A DNA stretch of 38,651 nt from NCBI GenBank assembly GCA_002410755.1, contig DHOL01000002.1, positions 27,028 through 65,678 of the forward strand, in the 5' to 3' direction. This document shows positions 32,138-38,651 of the stretch, one piece after another (the first letter of the stretch is position 1; each line of letters begins with the position of its first letter). Below the pieces are notes generated by a model. The model had not been told where the DNA came from. It did no database searches and was given only the letters and a program-made list of their open reading frames with translations. The translations under genes and the position numbers were made by a program. The DNA is from Ruminococcaceae bacterium UBA5391. Lineage in GTDB: Bacteria; Bacillota; Clostridia; Oscillospirales; Acutalibacteraceae.

Positions 32138-32220
32138 AGTGACATTTATTTTATATCCTTTTTAAGGCATATTTTTCTATTGGCTTGAAATTAATAAGTA
32201 AATAAAAGGAGGAATTTCCA

Positions 32221-33405
32221 ATGTCTAAGAAAATCGTCGTTGCAGGTGCATGCCGTACTGCAATCGGAAAAATGGGTGGTTCTCTTTCCAACACCCCATC
32301 TCCTGTGCTTGCAACTATTGTGGTAAAGGAAGCTATGAAACGCGCCGGGATTGCACCGGATAAGGTCGATGAAGTAATCCTTGGCTGTGTTTATCAGGCT
32401 GGTATCGGCCAGAGTGTAGCGCGTCAGGCTGCCCTTTATGCTGGAATTCCAGTGACGACTCCGGCTTTCACCATCAACAACCTTTGCGGTTCAGGCCTGA
32501 AGAGCATCAACGTTGCAGCTGACCTAATCAATGCAGGCGAGGCAGATGTGATTGTCGCCGGCGGTGTTGAGAATATGTCCAGCACTCCATATCTGCTTAA
32601 AAAAGCACGTTTTGGCTATCGGATGAAAGATGGTGTCTTGATTGATTCCCTGATTCACGACGGCCTGGAAGATAGTACCCTTCATTATCATATGGGTGTT
32701 ACGGCGGAGAACATTGCTGAGAAATATGGCATTACCCGTCGGATGCAGGATGAATTTGCCACAGACAGCCAGCAGAAGACTCAGAAAGCAATTGCTGGTG
32801 GCAAGTTTAAAGATGAGATCATCCCGGTCAAAGTGAAGATTAAGAAGCAGGAAGTTATGTTTGATACCGACGAAGCTCCGCGTAAAGGTGTTACACCTGA
32901 TACACTTGCAAAGCTGCCGCCTGCGTTCAAGGAGAACGGCACGGTTACGGCTGGCAACGCTTCCGGCATTGATGACGCTGCTTCTGCAATTGTTGTCATG
33001 AGTGAGGACAAGGCAAAAGAGCTTGGTGTAAAGCCGATGGCGTACTGGATTGCCGGTTCTTCCGTTGGTGTTGATCCTGCTTACATGGGCCTTGGGCCGA
33101 TTGGGGCAACAAAGAAAGTCATGCAGAAGACCGGCATGGCGGTAAAGGACATGGATCTCGTTGAGCTGAATGAAGCATTTGCTTCTCAGTCAATTGAGTG
33201 TGTCCGTGAGCTTGGCATCGACATGAATAAGGTCAATGTCAATGGCGGTGCCATTGCGCTTGGCCATCCAGTCGGCTGCTCCGGATGCCGTATTCTTACC
33301 ACACTTCTTTACGAGATGAAGAAACGCGGCAGCGAGTATGGCCTCGCAACTCTCTGCGTTGGCGGCGGCATGGGTGTCGCTACTATCGTGAAACAATATC
33401 AGTGA
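32221..33405 (+). CDS. thl: Acetyl-CoA acetyltransferase (thiolase)
   Basis: A 394-residue biosynthetic thiolase that joins two acetyl-CoA to acetoacetyl-CoA, the first step to butyryl-CoA. Nucleophile Cys89 (INNLCGSGLKS), His349 (GGAIALGHPVGCSG) and Cys379 (TLCVGGGMG) are all present, as is the NEAFA motif. AAAGGAGG precedes the ATG at a good distance. First gene of the thl-crt-hbd-bcd-etfB-etfA operon, from a promoter covered by a Rex-like site. Length and motifs are typical; no oddity. Confidence 0.97.
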   Translation: MSKKIVVAGACRTAIGKMGGSLSNTPSPVLATIVVKEAMKRAGIAPDKVDEVILGCVYQAGIGQSVARQAALYAGIPVTTPAFTINNLCGSGLKSINVAADLINAGEADVIVAGGVENMSSTPYLLKKARFGYRMKDGVLIDSLIHDGLEDSTLHYHMGVTAENIAEKYGITRRMQDEFATDSQQKTQKAIAGGKFKDEIIPVKVKIKKQEVMFDTDEAPRKGVTPDTLAKLPPAFKENGTVTAGNASGIDDAASAIVVMSEDKAKELGVKPMAYWIAGSSVGVDPAYMGLGPIGATKKVMQKTGMAVKDMDLVELNEAFASQSIECVRELGIDMNKVNVNGGAIALGHPVGCSGCRILTTLLYEMKKRGSEYGLATLCVGGGMGVATIVKQYQ

Positions 33406-33438
33406 TTTCTGCAGAACCGAAAAGAGGGTTTGTGACTT

Positions 33439-34215
33439 ATGAGCTATGTAAAATATGAGCAGGATGGTTTTGTCGGTATTGTCACACTTGACCGCGAAAA
33501 GGCACTGAATGCTTTAAACGATGAGGTCCTTGCCGACCTCGAAAAGGCGATTGATGCCATTGATCCGAACAATACCCGCTGTGTCATCATTACCGGTGCA
33601 GGGAAGAAAGCTTTTGCTGCCGGTGCTGATATCGGTGCAATGTGCAACATGACACCCGATGAAGGCCGCGCGTTCAGCGCAAAAGGAAATGCTGTCTACC
33701 GTAAGATTGAGCATCTTCCGATGCCTGTAATTGCCGCAGTGAATGGATATGCACTTGGCGGAGGCTGTGAGCTTTCCCTTGCCTGTGATATTCGCTTGGC
33801 TTCTGAGAATGCCGTATTTGGCCAACCGGAAGCTGGCCTTGGCATTACGCCTGGCTTTGGTGGCACCCAACGCCTTGCCCGTACAGTCGGTGTAGGAAAA
33901 GCCAAAGAAATGATTTTTGCCTGCCGGAATATTAAAGCTGATGAGGCACTCCGTGTTGGCCTTGTGAATGCAGTTTATCCGACGGATGAGCTGATGGCGC
34001 AGGCAAAGAAGCTCGCTGAGCGGATTTCCGGCAATGCTCCCATTGCTGTGCGCCAGTGCAAAAAGGCGATTAACCTTGGCCTTCAGATGGACATTGATTC
34101 TGCAACAGCTTTGGAGCCAGAGCTGTTTGCTGCATGTTGCGGCACTGAGGATCAGCACAGTGCCATGACTGCTTTTTGCGAAAAGCGCAAGCATGGCCCG
34201 TTTGTAAACAAATAA
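33439..34215 (+). CDS. crt: Crotonase (3-hydroxybutyryl-CoA dehydratase)
   Basis: A 258-residue enoyl-CoA hydratase-family enzyme that dehydrates 3-hydroxybutyryl-CoA to crotonyl-CoA. Crotonase fold signatures: AFAAGADIGAM (oxyanion hole region) and ALGGGCELSLACDIRLAS with a catalytic Glu, and FGQPEAGLGITPGFGGTQRL with the second Glu. An AAAGAGGGT site precedes the ATG. It follows thl by 33 bases and precedes hbd in the order usual for gut butyrate producers. Confidence 0.96.
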   Translation: MSYVKYEQDGFVGIVTLDREKALNALNDEVLADLEKAIDAIDPNNTRCVIITGAGKKAFAAGADIGAMCNMTPDEGRAFSAKGNAVYRKIEHLPMPVIAAVNGYALGGGCELSLACDIRLASENAVFGQPEAGLGITPGFGGTQRLARTVGVGKAKEMIFACRNIKADEALRVGLVNAVYPTDELMAQAKKLAERISGNAPIAVRQCKKAINLGLQMDIDSATALEPELFAACCGTEDQHSAMTAFCEKRKHGPFVNK

Positions 34216-34268
34216 AATTTCATTTGTGCAATGTGTAAAACAGACAAATGATAATAGGAGGTTTTGAC

Positions 34269-35111
34269 ATGATTGTTGGTGTTATTGGCGCAGGAACCAT
34301 GGGCTCCGGAATTGCACAGGCATTTGCGCAGACAGATGGCTATTCTGTAAAGCTCTGTGATATCAATGAGCAGTTTGCTGCAAACGGCAAGGCGAAAATT
34401 TCCAAGAGCCTCACCCGCCTTGTGGCGAAGGGGAGGATGGCACAGAGCAAAGCCGATGCCATTCTGGCAAAGATTACAACCGGGACGAAAGAGATTGCTT
34501 CTGACTGCGACCTGATCGAAGAAGCAGCCCTTGAAAAGATGGATGTCAAGAAGAACCTCTTTAAGGAACTTTCTACCATCTGCAAGCCGGATGCAATTTT
34601 TGCAACGAACACATCATCCCTTTCTATCACGGAGATTGGCAGCGGAATTGACAGGCCGGTCTGCGGGATGCATTTCTTCAACCCGGCACCGGTGATGAAG
34701 CTTGTTGAGGTAATTGCAGGCATCAACACCCCACAGGAGACAGTTGACAAGATTAAGGCAGTCTCCATTGCAATCGGTAAGACGCCGGTGCAGGTCAAGG
34801 AAGCACCTGGATTTGTTGTGAACCGCATTCTGGTACCAATGATCAATGAAGCAATTGGCGTATTTGCTGACGGAACCGCATCCGCGGAAGATATTGATAC
34901 CGCCATGAAGCTTGGAGCAAACCACCCAATGGGCCCGCTTGCACTTGCTGACTTGGTTGGCCTTGATATTGTCCTGGATGTTATGGAAGTGCTCCAGGCT
35001 GAAACGGGCGATCCGAAGTACCGTCCTCATCCGCTGCTCCGTAAGATGGTTCGCGGCGGCCTGCTCGGTCGGAAAACCGGCAAAGGTTTCTATGACTACA
35101 CGAAAAAGTAA
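34269..35111 (+). CDS. hbd: 3-hydroxybutyryl-CoA dehydrogenase
   Basis: A 280-residue dehydrogenase that reduces acetoacetyl-CoA to 3-hydroxybutyryl-CoA. The Rossmann nucleotide site [14 protein letters not shown] is at residues 4-17 and the catalytic His lies in [15 protein letters not shown]; the C-terminal dimerisation domain has [12 protein letters not shown]. The AGGAGG site seven bases before ATG 34269 fixes the start; the longer frame from 34248 would cover that site. Third gene of the operon. Cofactor is usually NADH in clostridia. Confidence 0.96.
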   Translation: MIVGVIGAGTMGSGIAQAFAQTDGYSVKLCDINEQFAANGKAKISKSLTRLVAKGRMAQSKADAILAKITTGTKEIASDCDLIEEAALEKMDVKKNLFKELSTICKPDAIFATNTSSLSITEIGSGIDRPVCGMHFFNPAPVMKLVEVIAGINTPQETVDKIKAVSIAIGKTPVQVKEAPGFVVNRILVPMINEAIGVFADGTASAEDIDTAMKLGANHPMGPLALADLVGLDIVLDVMEVLQAETGDPKYRPHPLLRKMVRGGLLGRKTGKGFYDYTKK

Positions 35112-35143
35112 TTGCCCAATCGGACGGATTTGGAGGAATGAGT

Positions 35144-36283
35144 ATGGACTTCAAACTTAGCGCACAGCAGGAAATGGCCCGCACCCTCTTTAGAGATTTT
35201 GCGGAGAAGGAAGTAAAGCCTCTCGCGCAGGAGATTGATGAAGAAGAGCGGTTCCCAACAGAGACGCTTGAAAAATTCCGCAAATATAAATTTATGGGTA
35301 TCCCTTATTCAAAAGAATGGGGCGGGGCCGGATGCGATACCCTGACCTATGAAATCTGCCTTGAGGAACTCAGCAAAGTATGTGCCACGACGGCCACCAT
35401 GCTTTCTGCACATACTTCCCTTGGCACATGGCCTATCCTGAAATATGGCACGCCTGAACAGAAGGAAAAATATGTGAGAAAGCTCTGCACCGGCGAATAT
35501 CTGGGTGCATTTGCTCTCACCGAGCCGAACGCCGGAACAGATTCTTCTGCACAGCAGACGAAAGCTGTTCTTGACGGTGACCATTATGTTCTGAACGGAA
35601 ATAAAATTTTCATTACAAATTCTGGCTATGCCGATACGTATGTTATCTTTGCCATGACCAATAAGAGCCTTGGAAATCACGGTATTTCTGCTTTCATTGT
35701 TGAAAAGAACTTCCCGGGTTTCTCTGTCGGCAAAGAAGAAAAGAAGATGGGAATCCGCGGTTCTTCTACCTGCGAGCTGATTTTTGAAAACTGCATTGTC
35801 CCGAAGGAAAATCTGCTTGGCCAGGAGGGCAAGGGCTTCTCGATTGCCATGGCTACTCTTGACAATGGGCGTATTGGCATCGCGGCGCAGGCCCTTGGCA
35901 TTGCTGAAGGTGCACTGGATGAGACAATCAAGTATGTGAAGCAGCGCAAGCAGTTTGGACGTCCGCTTGCCAAGTTCCAGAACACCCAGTTTGAAATCGC
36001 CGACATGGTAACAAAGACCAAAGCTGCACAGCTCCTGATGTACCGTGCGGCTATAGCCGAAGATGAGAAACCGAGGTATTCTGAAGAAGCCGCGATGGCA
36101 AAGCTGTACTGTGCCTCCACCGCAATGGATGTTACCACCCGCTGCCTGCAGCTCCACGGCGGATATGGATACACAAGAGAGTATCCGATTGAGCGCATGA
36201 TGCGCGACGCCAAGATTACGGAAATCTATGAGGGCACCAGTGAAGTCCAGAAGATGGTAATTTCCAAATACGCCTTTAAATAA
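35144..36283 (+). CDS. bcd: Butyryl-CoA dehydrogenase
   Basis: A 379-residue acyl-CoA dehydrogenase that reduces crotonyl-CoA to butyryl-CoA, with electrons from the EtfAB partner. The FAD/substrate motifs FALTEPNAGTDSS, KIFITNSG and RGSSTCEL are intact, and the catalytic base Glu367 lies in IYEGTSEVQK, the position known in Megasphaera Bcd. Start 35144 is seven bases after GGAGG; ATG 35138 nearly abuts the site. Length of 379 is exactly that of characterised Bcd. With EtfAB it probably forms the bifurcating complex coupling butyryl-CoA formation to ferredoxin reduction. Confidence 0.97.
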   Translation: MDFKLSAQQEMARTLFRDFAEKEVKPLAQEIDEEERFPTETLEKFRKYKFMGIPYSKEWGGAGCDTLTYEICLEELSKVCATTATMLSAHTSLGTWPILKYGTPEQKEKYVRKLCTGEYLGAFALTEPNAGTDSSAQQTKAVLDGDHYVLNGNKIFITNSGYADTYVIFAMTNKSLGNHGISAFIVEKNFPGFSVGKEEKKMGIRGSSTCELIFENCIVPKENLLGQEGKGFSIAMATLDNGRIGIAAQALGIAEGALDETIKYVKQRKQFGRPLAKFQNTQFEIADMVTKTKAAQLLMYRAAIAEDEKPRYSEEAAMAKLYCASTAMDVTTRCLQLHGGYGYTREYPIERMMRDAKITEIYEGTSEVQKMVISKYAFK

Positions 36284-36310
36284 TGGCGGAAAACGAAGGA
36301 GGGAAATCTG

Positions 36311-37093
36311 TTGAATATTGTCGTTTGTATCAAACAGGTTCCAAACACGAACGAAGTTAAGATAGACCCCAAAACCGGCACACTGATTCGTGAAGGCGTA
36401 CCGAGCATTATCAACCCGGACGACAAAGCAGGGCTTGAGGCGGCTCTCCGCCTTAAGGATTCTCAGGGTGCTCATGTTACTGTCCTTACCATGGGTCCGC
36501 CGCAGGCAGAGACAGCACTGCGTGAAGCCCTTGCCATGGGTGCAGATGAAGCCGTTTTGGTAACGGACCGTGCATTCGGCGGCGCCGATACCTGGGCAAC
36601 AGCGCATACGATTGCAGCAGCAGTCGAAAAGCTTCCCTATGACCTGATTATTACTGGCCGTCAGGCGATTGATGGTGATACCGCTCAGGTTGGCCCACAG
36701 ATTGCGGAAAATCTCAATATCCCGAACATCAGCTATGCGGAGGAAATTAAGGTAGAAGGGGAATATGTCACGGTAAAGCGTCAGTTTGAAGACCGCTACC
36801 ATATTCTAAAAGCCAAGATGCCGTGCCTGATTACTGCACTCAGCGAGCTGAATACCCCTCGCTATATGACTCCGGGTGGCATTGTGGATGCCTATCAGAA
36901 AGAAATCAAGAAGATTACCCGTGCTGATCTTGATGTTGCTGATGGGGATATCGGTTTAAAAGGTTCCCCAACCCGCGTTGTAAAGACGTTTACAAAGAGT
37001 CCAAAAGCAGCCGGCACGCTTGTTTCAAACCTTAATTCTCAGGAAGCAGCCGACTATATCCTTGAAAAGCTCAAAGAGAAATTCATTATATAG
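36311..37093 (+). CDS. etfB: Electron transfer flavoprotein subunit beta
   Basis: A 260-residue EtfB. N-terminal MNIVVCIKQVPNTNEVKID and the nucleotide site TGRQAIDGDTAQVGPQIAE are characteristic, as in Bcd-linked ETFs. Start is TTG 36311 with AGGAGG eight bases upstream; no ATG fits the conserved N-terminus. Located between bcd and etfA. Probably carries the bifurcating FAD and binds NADH, feeding electrons to Bcd and ferredoxin; this follows from the family, not from a residue I could verify as decisive. Confidence 0.95.
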   Translation: MNIVVCIKQVPNTNEVKIDPKTGTLIREGVPSIINPDDKAGLEAALRLKDSQGAHVTVLTMGPPQAETALREALAMGADEAVLVTDRAFGGADTWATAHTIAAAVEKLPYDLIITGRQAIDGDTAQVGPQIAENLNIPNISYAEEIKVEGEYVTVKRQFEDRYHILKAKMPCLITALSELNTPRYMTPGGIVDAYQKEIKKITRADLDVADGDIGLKGSPTRVVKTFTKSPKAAGTLVSNLNSQEAADYILEKLKEKFII

Positions 37094-37112
37094 TGAAAGT
37101 GGTGAGACATTG

Positions 37113-38132
37113 ATGAATATTCAAGATTATAAAGGCATTTATGTATTCATTCAGCAGGTGGACGGCAAAGTCGCCGGCGTCTCCCACGAGCTGCTCGGCA
37201 AAGCAAGGGAACTCGCCCAGAAAATGGAGACGAAAGTCACAGCCGTTCTGCTTGGATATCAGGTTTCCGGACTCTGCGGGGATCTCGCGAGCTATGGTGC
37301 CGACAAGATCGTTCTGGTAGACAACAAAGACCTCGAAATTTATTCCACAAGGCCATATGCCTATGCGGTCTGCAAAGTAATTGAGCATTTTAAGCCTGCA
37401 GTGCTGCTATATGGCGCAACCGCTATTGGACGTGACCTTGCACCGCGTGTGGCCGCTAAAATCCGTACCGGTTTAACTGCAGACTGCACAAAGCTGGATG
37501 TTGCCGACGATGGAACAAAGAACCTTCTGATGACACGTCCGGCATTTGGCGGCAATATTATGGCTACCATTATCTGCCCGGATTATCGGCCACAAATGGC
37601 AACTGTCCGCCCGGGCGTTATGCAGAAAATTAAGCCGGTTGAAGATGCATCTGCTCCGGTTGACAACTTTGCTGTTGAGATTCCAGAGTCAATGAAGGAT
37701 GTTCAGATTCTCGGTGTAGTGAAGAAAGAGTCCCACAAGATAGACATTCAGGATGCCAAGATTCTGGTTTCCGGTGGCCGTGGCATGGGCTGTGCGGAGA
37801 ACTTCAAGATGCTGGAAGACTGCGCAAATGCGCTGGGTGGCACTGTAAGTTCCTCAAGAGCTTGTGTGGATGCCGGATGGGTTGAAAAGGATATTCAGGT
37901 TGGGCAGACCGGTAAGACTGTCCGTCCGGATCTATACCTTGCATGCGGCATTTCCGGTGCAATTCAGCACCTTGCCGGTATGGAAGAGTCCAACCTTATT
38001 ATTGCCATCAACAAAGATGAAACTGCGCCAATTTTTGATGTTGCAGACTGGGGCGTTGTCGGCGATGTAACCAAGATCATTCCGCTCTTTACGGAAGGAG
38101 TCAAAAAGGCAATAGCTGAGCGCAACAAGTAA
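37113..38132 (+). CDS. etfA: Electron transfer flavoprotein subunit alpha
   Basis: A 339-residue EtfA. The N-terminal domain opens MNIQDYKGIYVFIQQVDGKV and the C-terminal FAD-binding domain carries QVGQTGKTVRPDLYLACGIS, then GAIQHLAGM and INKDETAPIFDVADWGVVGD. No ferredoxin insert is present at the N-terminus. ATG 37113 is chosen (GGTGAG upstream); the longer frame from 37020 overlaps etfB. It ends the operon. Confidence 0.96.
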   Translation: MNIQDYKGIYVFIQQVDGKVAGVSHELLGKARELAQKMETKVTAVLLGYQVSGLCGDLASYGADKIVLVDNKDLEIYSTRPYAYAVCKVIEHFKPAVLLYGATAIGRDLAPRVAAKIRTGLTADCTKLDVADDGTKNLLMTRPAFGGNIMATIICPDYRPQMATVRPGVMQKIKPVEDASAPVDNFAVEIPESMKDVQILGVVKKESHKIDIQDAKILVSGGRGMGCAENFKMLEDCANALGGTVSSSRACVDAGWVEKDIQVGQTGKTVRPDLYLACGISGAIQHLAGMEESNLIIAINKDETAPIFDVADWGVVGDVTKIIPLFTEGVKKAIAERNK

Positions 38133-38150
38133 ATCTTCCCAGTTGGCAGA

Positions 38151-38181
38151 AGCCGCTCCACCTTTTTAGTTAGGGGTGGCT
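38151..38181 (+). terminator. Possible weak terminator after etfA
   Basis: AGCCGCTCC (38151-38159) pairs with GGGGTGGCT (38173-38181) with two G-T pairs. There is no long T run after the stem, only TT, so termination may be partial. Confidence 0.45.
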
Positions 38182-38266
38182 TTGCCTAATATAGGGATAG
38201 CTTTTGCACTCGAAAATCCGTGCGGTTTTCCAGATAACTGCAGTACTTAAAAATCAGGTGAATGAT

Positions 38267-38392
38267 ATGTCAAAAGGTTTCAGCATCGCTGGGTTTATCT
38301 TGGGCGTTTTTATTACACTCTGTGGCGCTGCGGTGATTATTCTCGGGGCAGTAGGACTGTACCGTTACAGATATGGGAACCGCTACGCTTGA
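38267..38392 (+). CDS. Small 41-residue membrane protein (hypothetical)
   Basis: A short frame with an AGGTGA site five bases before ATG 38267. The product has one hydrophobic segment (about 6-33, GFSIAGFILGVFITLCG then AAVIILGAVGLY) followed by a basic end, as in single-pass small membrane proteins. No family is recognised. It sits between etfA and the FMN riboswitch, and its stop codon is inside the riboswitch promoter. It may be unrelated to either neighbour; coding status rests on the ribosome site and the composition. Confidence 0.5.
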   Translation: MSKGFSIAGFILGVFITLCGAAVIILGAVGLYRYRYGNRYA

Positions 38393-38418
38393 CAGAATGC
38401 CCTTTCTACTGTTACACT
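38389..38418 (+). promoter_or_regulatory. Sigma-A promoter of the FMN riboswitch transcript
   Basis: TTGACA (38389-38394), 18 bases, TACACT (38413-38418), ending about 22 bases before the aptamer. The -35 overlaps the stop of the small ORF. Confidence 0.75.
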
Positions 38419-38440
38419 CTAAGTAAATAATATAAGCTGT

Positions 38441-38558
38441 CTTCGGGGCGGGGTGGAATTCCCCACCGGTGGTAATGCGGCTTTTGCCGACAAGCCCACG
38501 AGCATTTTGCAGACCCGGTATGATTCCGGGGCCGACGGTAAAGTCCGGATGGAAGAAG
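38441..38558 (+). promoter_or_regulatory. FMN riboswitch (RFN element)
   Basis: The aptamer core is readable in order: CTTCGGGGCGGGGTGGAATT, then CCCCACCGGTGGTAAT, GCCGACAAGCCCACGAGC, GCAGACCCGGT, and CCGACGGTAAAGTCCGGATG with the closing GGAAGAAG. These are the hallmark blocks of the RFN element. Binding of FMN should favour the terminator downstream and switch off a riboflavin transport or synthesis gene. Confidence 0.97.
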
Positions 38559-38582
38559 AACACGCGCGTTCTGCGTATTTTC

Positions 38583-38608
38583 GCCCCGCATTTTTGCGGG
38601 GCCTTTTT
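38583..38608 (+). terminator. Riboswitch-controlled intrinsic terminator
   Basis: GCCCCGCA pairs with TGCGGGGC around a T4 loop, followed by C and T5. It lies 25 bases after the aptamer, between it and the next ribosome site. Confidence 0.93.
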
Positions 38609-38637
38609 CGTTGACAGCGGAAAAGGAGATTTTACCT

Positions 38638-38651
38638 TTGGTGACTATCAA
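38638..38651 (+). CDS. Start of the FMN-riboswitch-controlled gene (truncated by window)
   Basis: GGAG at 38625-38628 is followed by TTG at 38638 and GTG at 38641, either of which could start a gene. Only four or five codons are inside the window, too few to identify. By context it is a riboflavin transporter (RibU-like) or synthesis gene. Confidence 0.4.

Noticed and set aside
35309..36802. A 497-codon open frame on the minus strand opposite bcd and etfB
   Set aside because: It runs across two well-conserved genes and the gap between them, its product is rich in Cys, Phe and Arg without any motif, and no ribosome site is seen. It is a codon-bias shadow.
1..38651. CRISPR arrays, insertion sequences, prophage or integron parts
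   Set aside because: No regularly spaced direct repeats, transposase, integrase or recombinase genes were found; gene order and motif quality look like stable chromosome.

Overview
The window reads as chromosome of a motile, anaerobic, low-to-mid GC clostridium, most like the Oscillospiraceae/Ruminococcaceae. The evidence is Gram-positive style Shine-Dalgarno sites, Bacillus/Clostridium-type CheC, CheD, McsA and McsB, a flagellar sigma-28 regulon, and a complete butyryl-CoA gene set in the order thl-crt-hbd-bcd-etfB-etfA known from butyrate producers. No insertion sequence, prophage, CRISPR array or rRNA was seen.

Region 1 (1-17354) is a motility and chemotaxis island. It opens with the end of a FliA-type sigma factor, then flgF-like, flgG-like, fapA, cheC and cheD on the plus strand. 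A minus-strand block follows: fliD-fliS-FliT/FlgN-like, and cheW-PilZ-cheW-MCP. Next are a FliK-C-like gene and a FlhB-C-like gene, and then plus-strand cheA-cheR-cheB. Three promoters match the sigma-28 consensus with exactly 15-nt spacing, ahead of fliD, the upstream cheW, and cheA, so late flagellar and chemotaxis genes look co-controlled by the sigma factor at the left edge. The PilZ (c-di-GMP) gene appears frameshifted near its 5' end.

Region 2 (17340-22489) holds dnaD-like, dnaC-like helicase loader and DUF1848 genes in one minus-strand unit. A lytic transglycosylase, a tRNA-Gly(GCC) with a perfect sigma-A promoter, and a CofE-like ligase follow on the plus strand.

Region 3 (22500-32061) is mixed housekeeping and stress: typA/bipA, a DEDDh exonuclease with zinc ribbon, an SGNH hydrolase, mcsA and mcsB, a MATE exporter with a MarR regulator, a CBS-pair protein and an AlaX-like tRNA-editing enzyme. 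The McsB homologue has lost most phosphagen-kinase catalytic motifs and McsA lacks its usual C-terminal UVR region. marR and the MATE exporter share a 17-bp palindromic operator.

Region 4 (32062-38132) is the central butyrate module, turning two acetyl-CoA into butyryl-CoA with an electron-transfer flavoprotein. A Rex-like operator overlaps its promoter, suggesting NADH/NAD control. The window ends with a 41-residue membrane ORF, an FMN riboswitch with an intrinsic terminator, and the first bases of the riboswitch-controlled gene.
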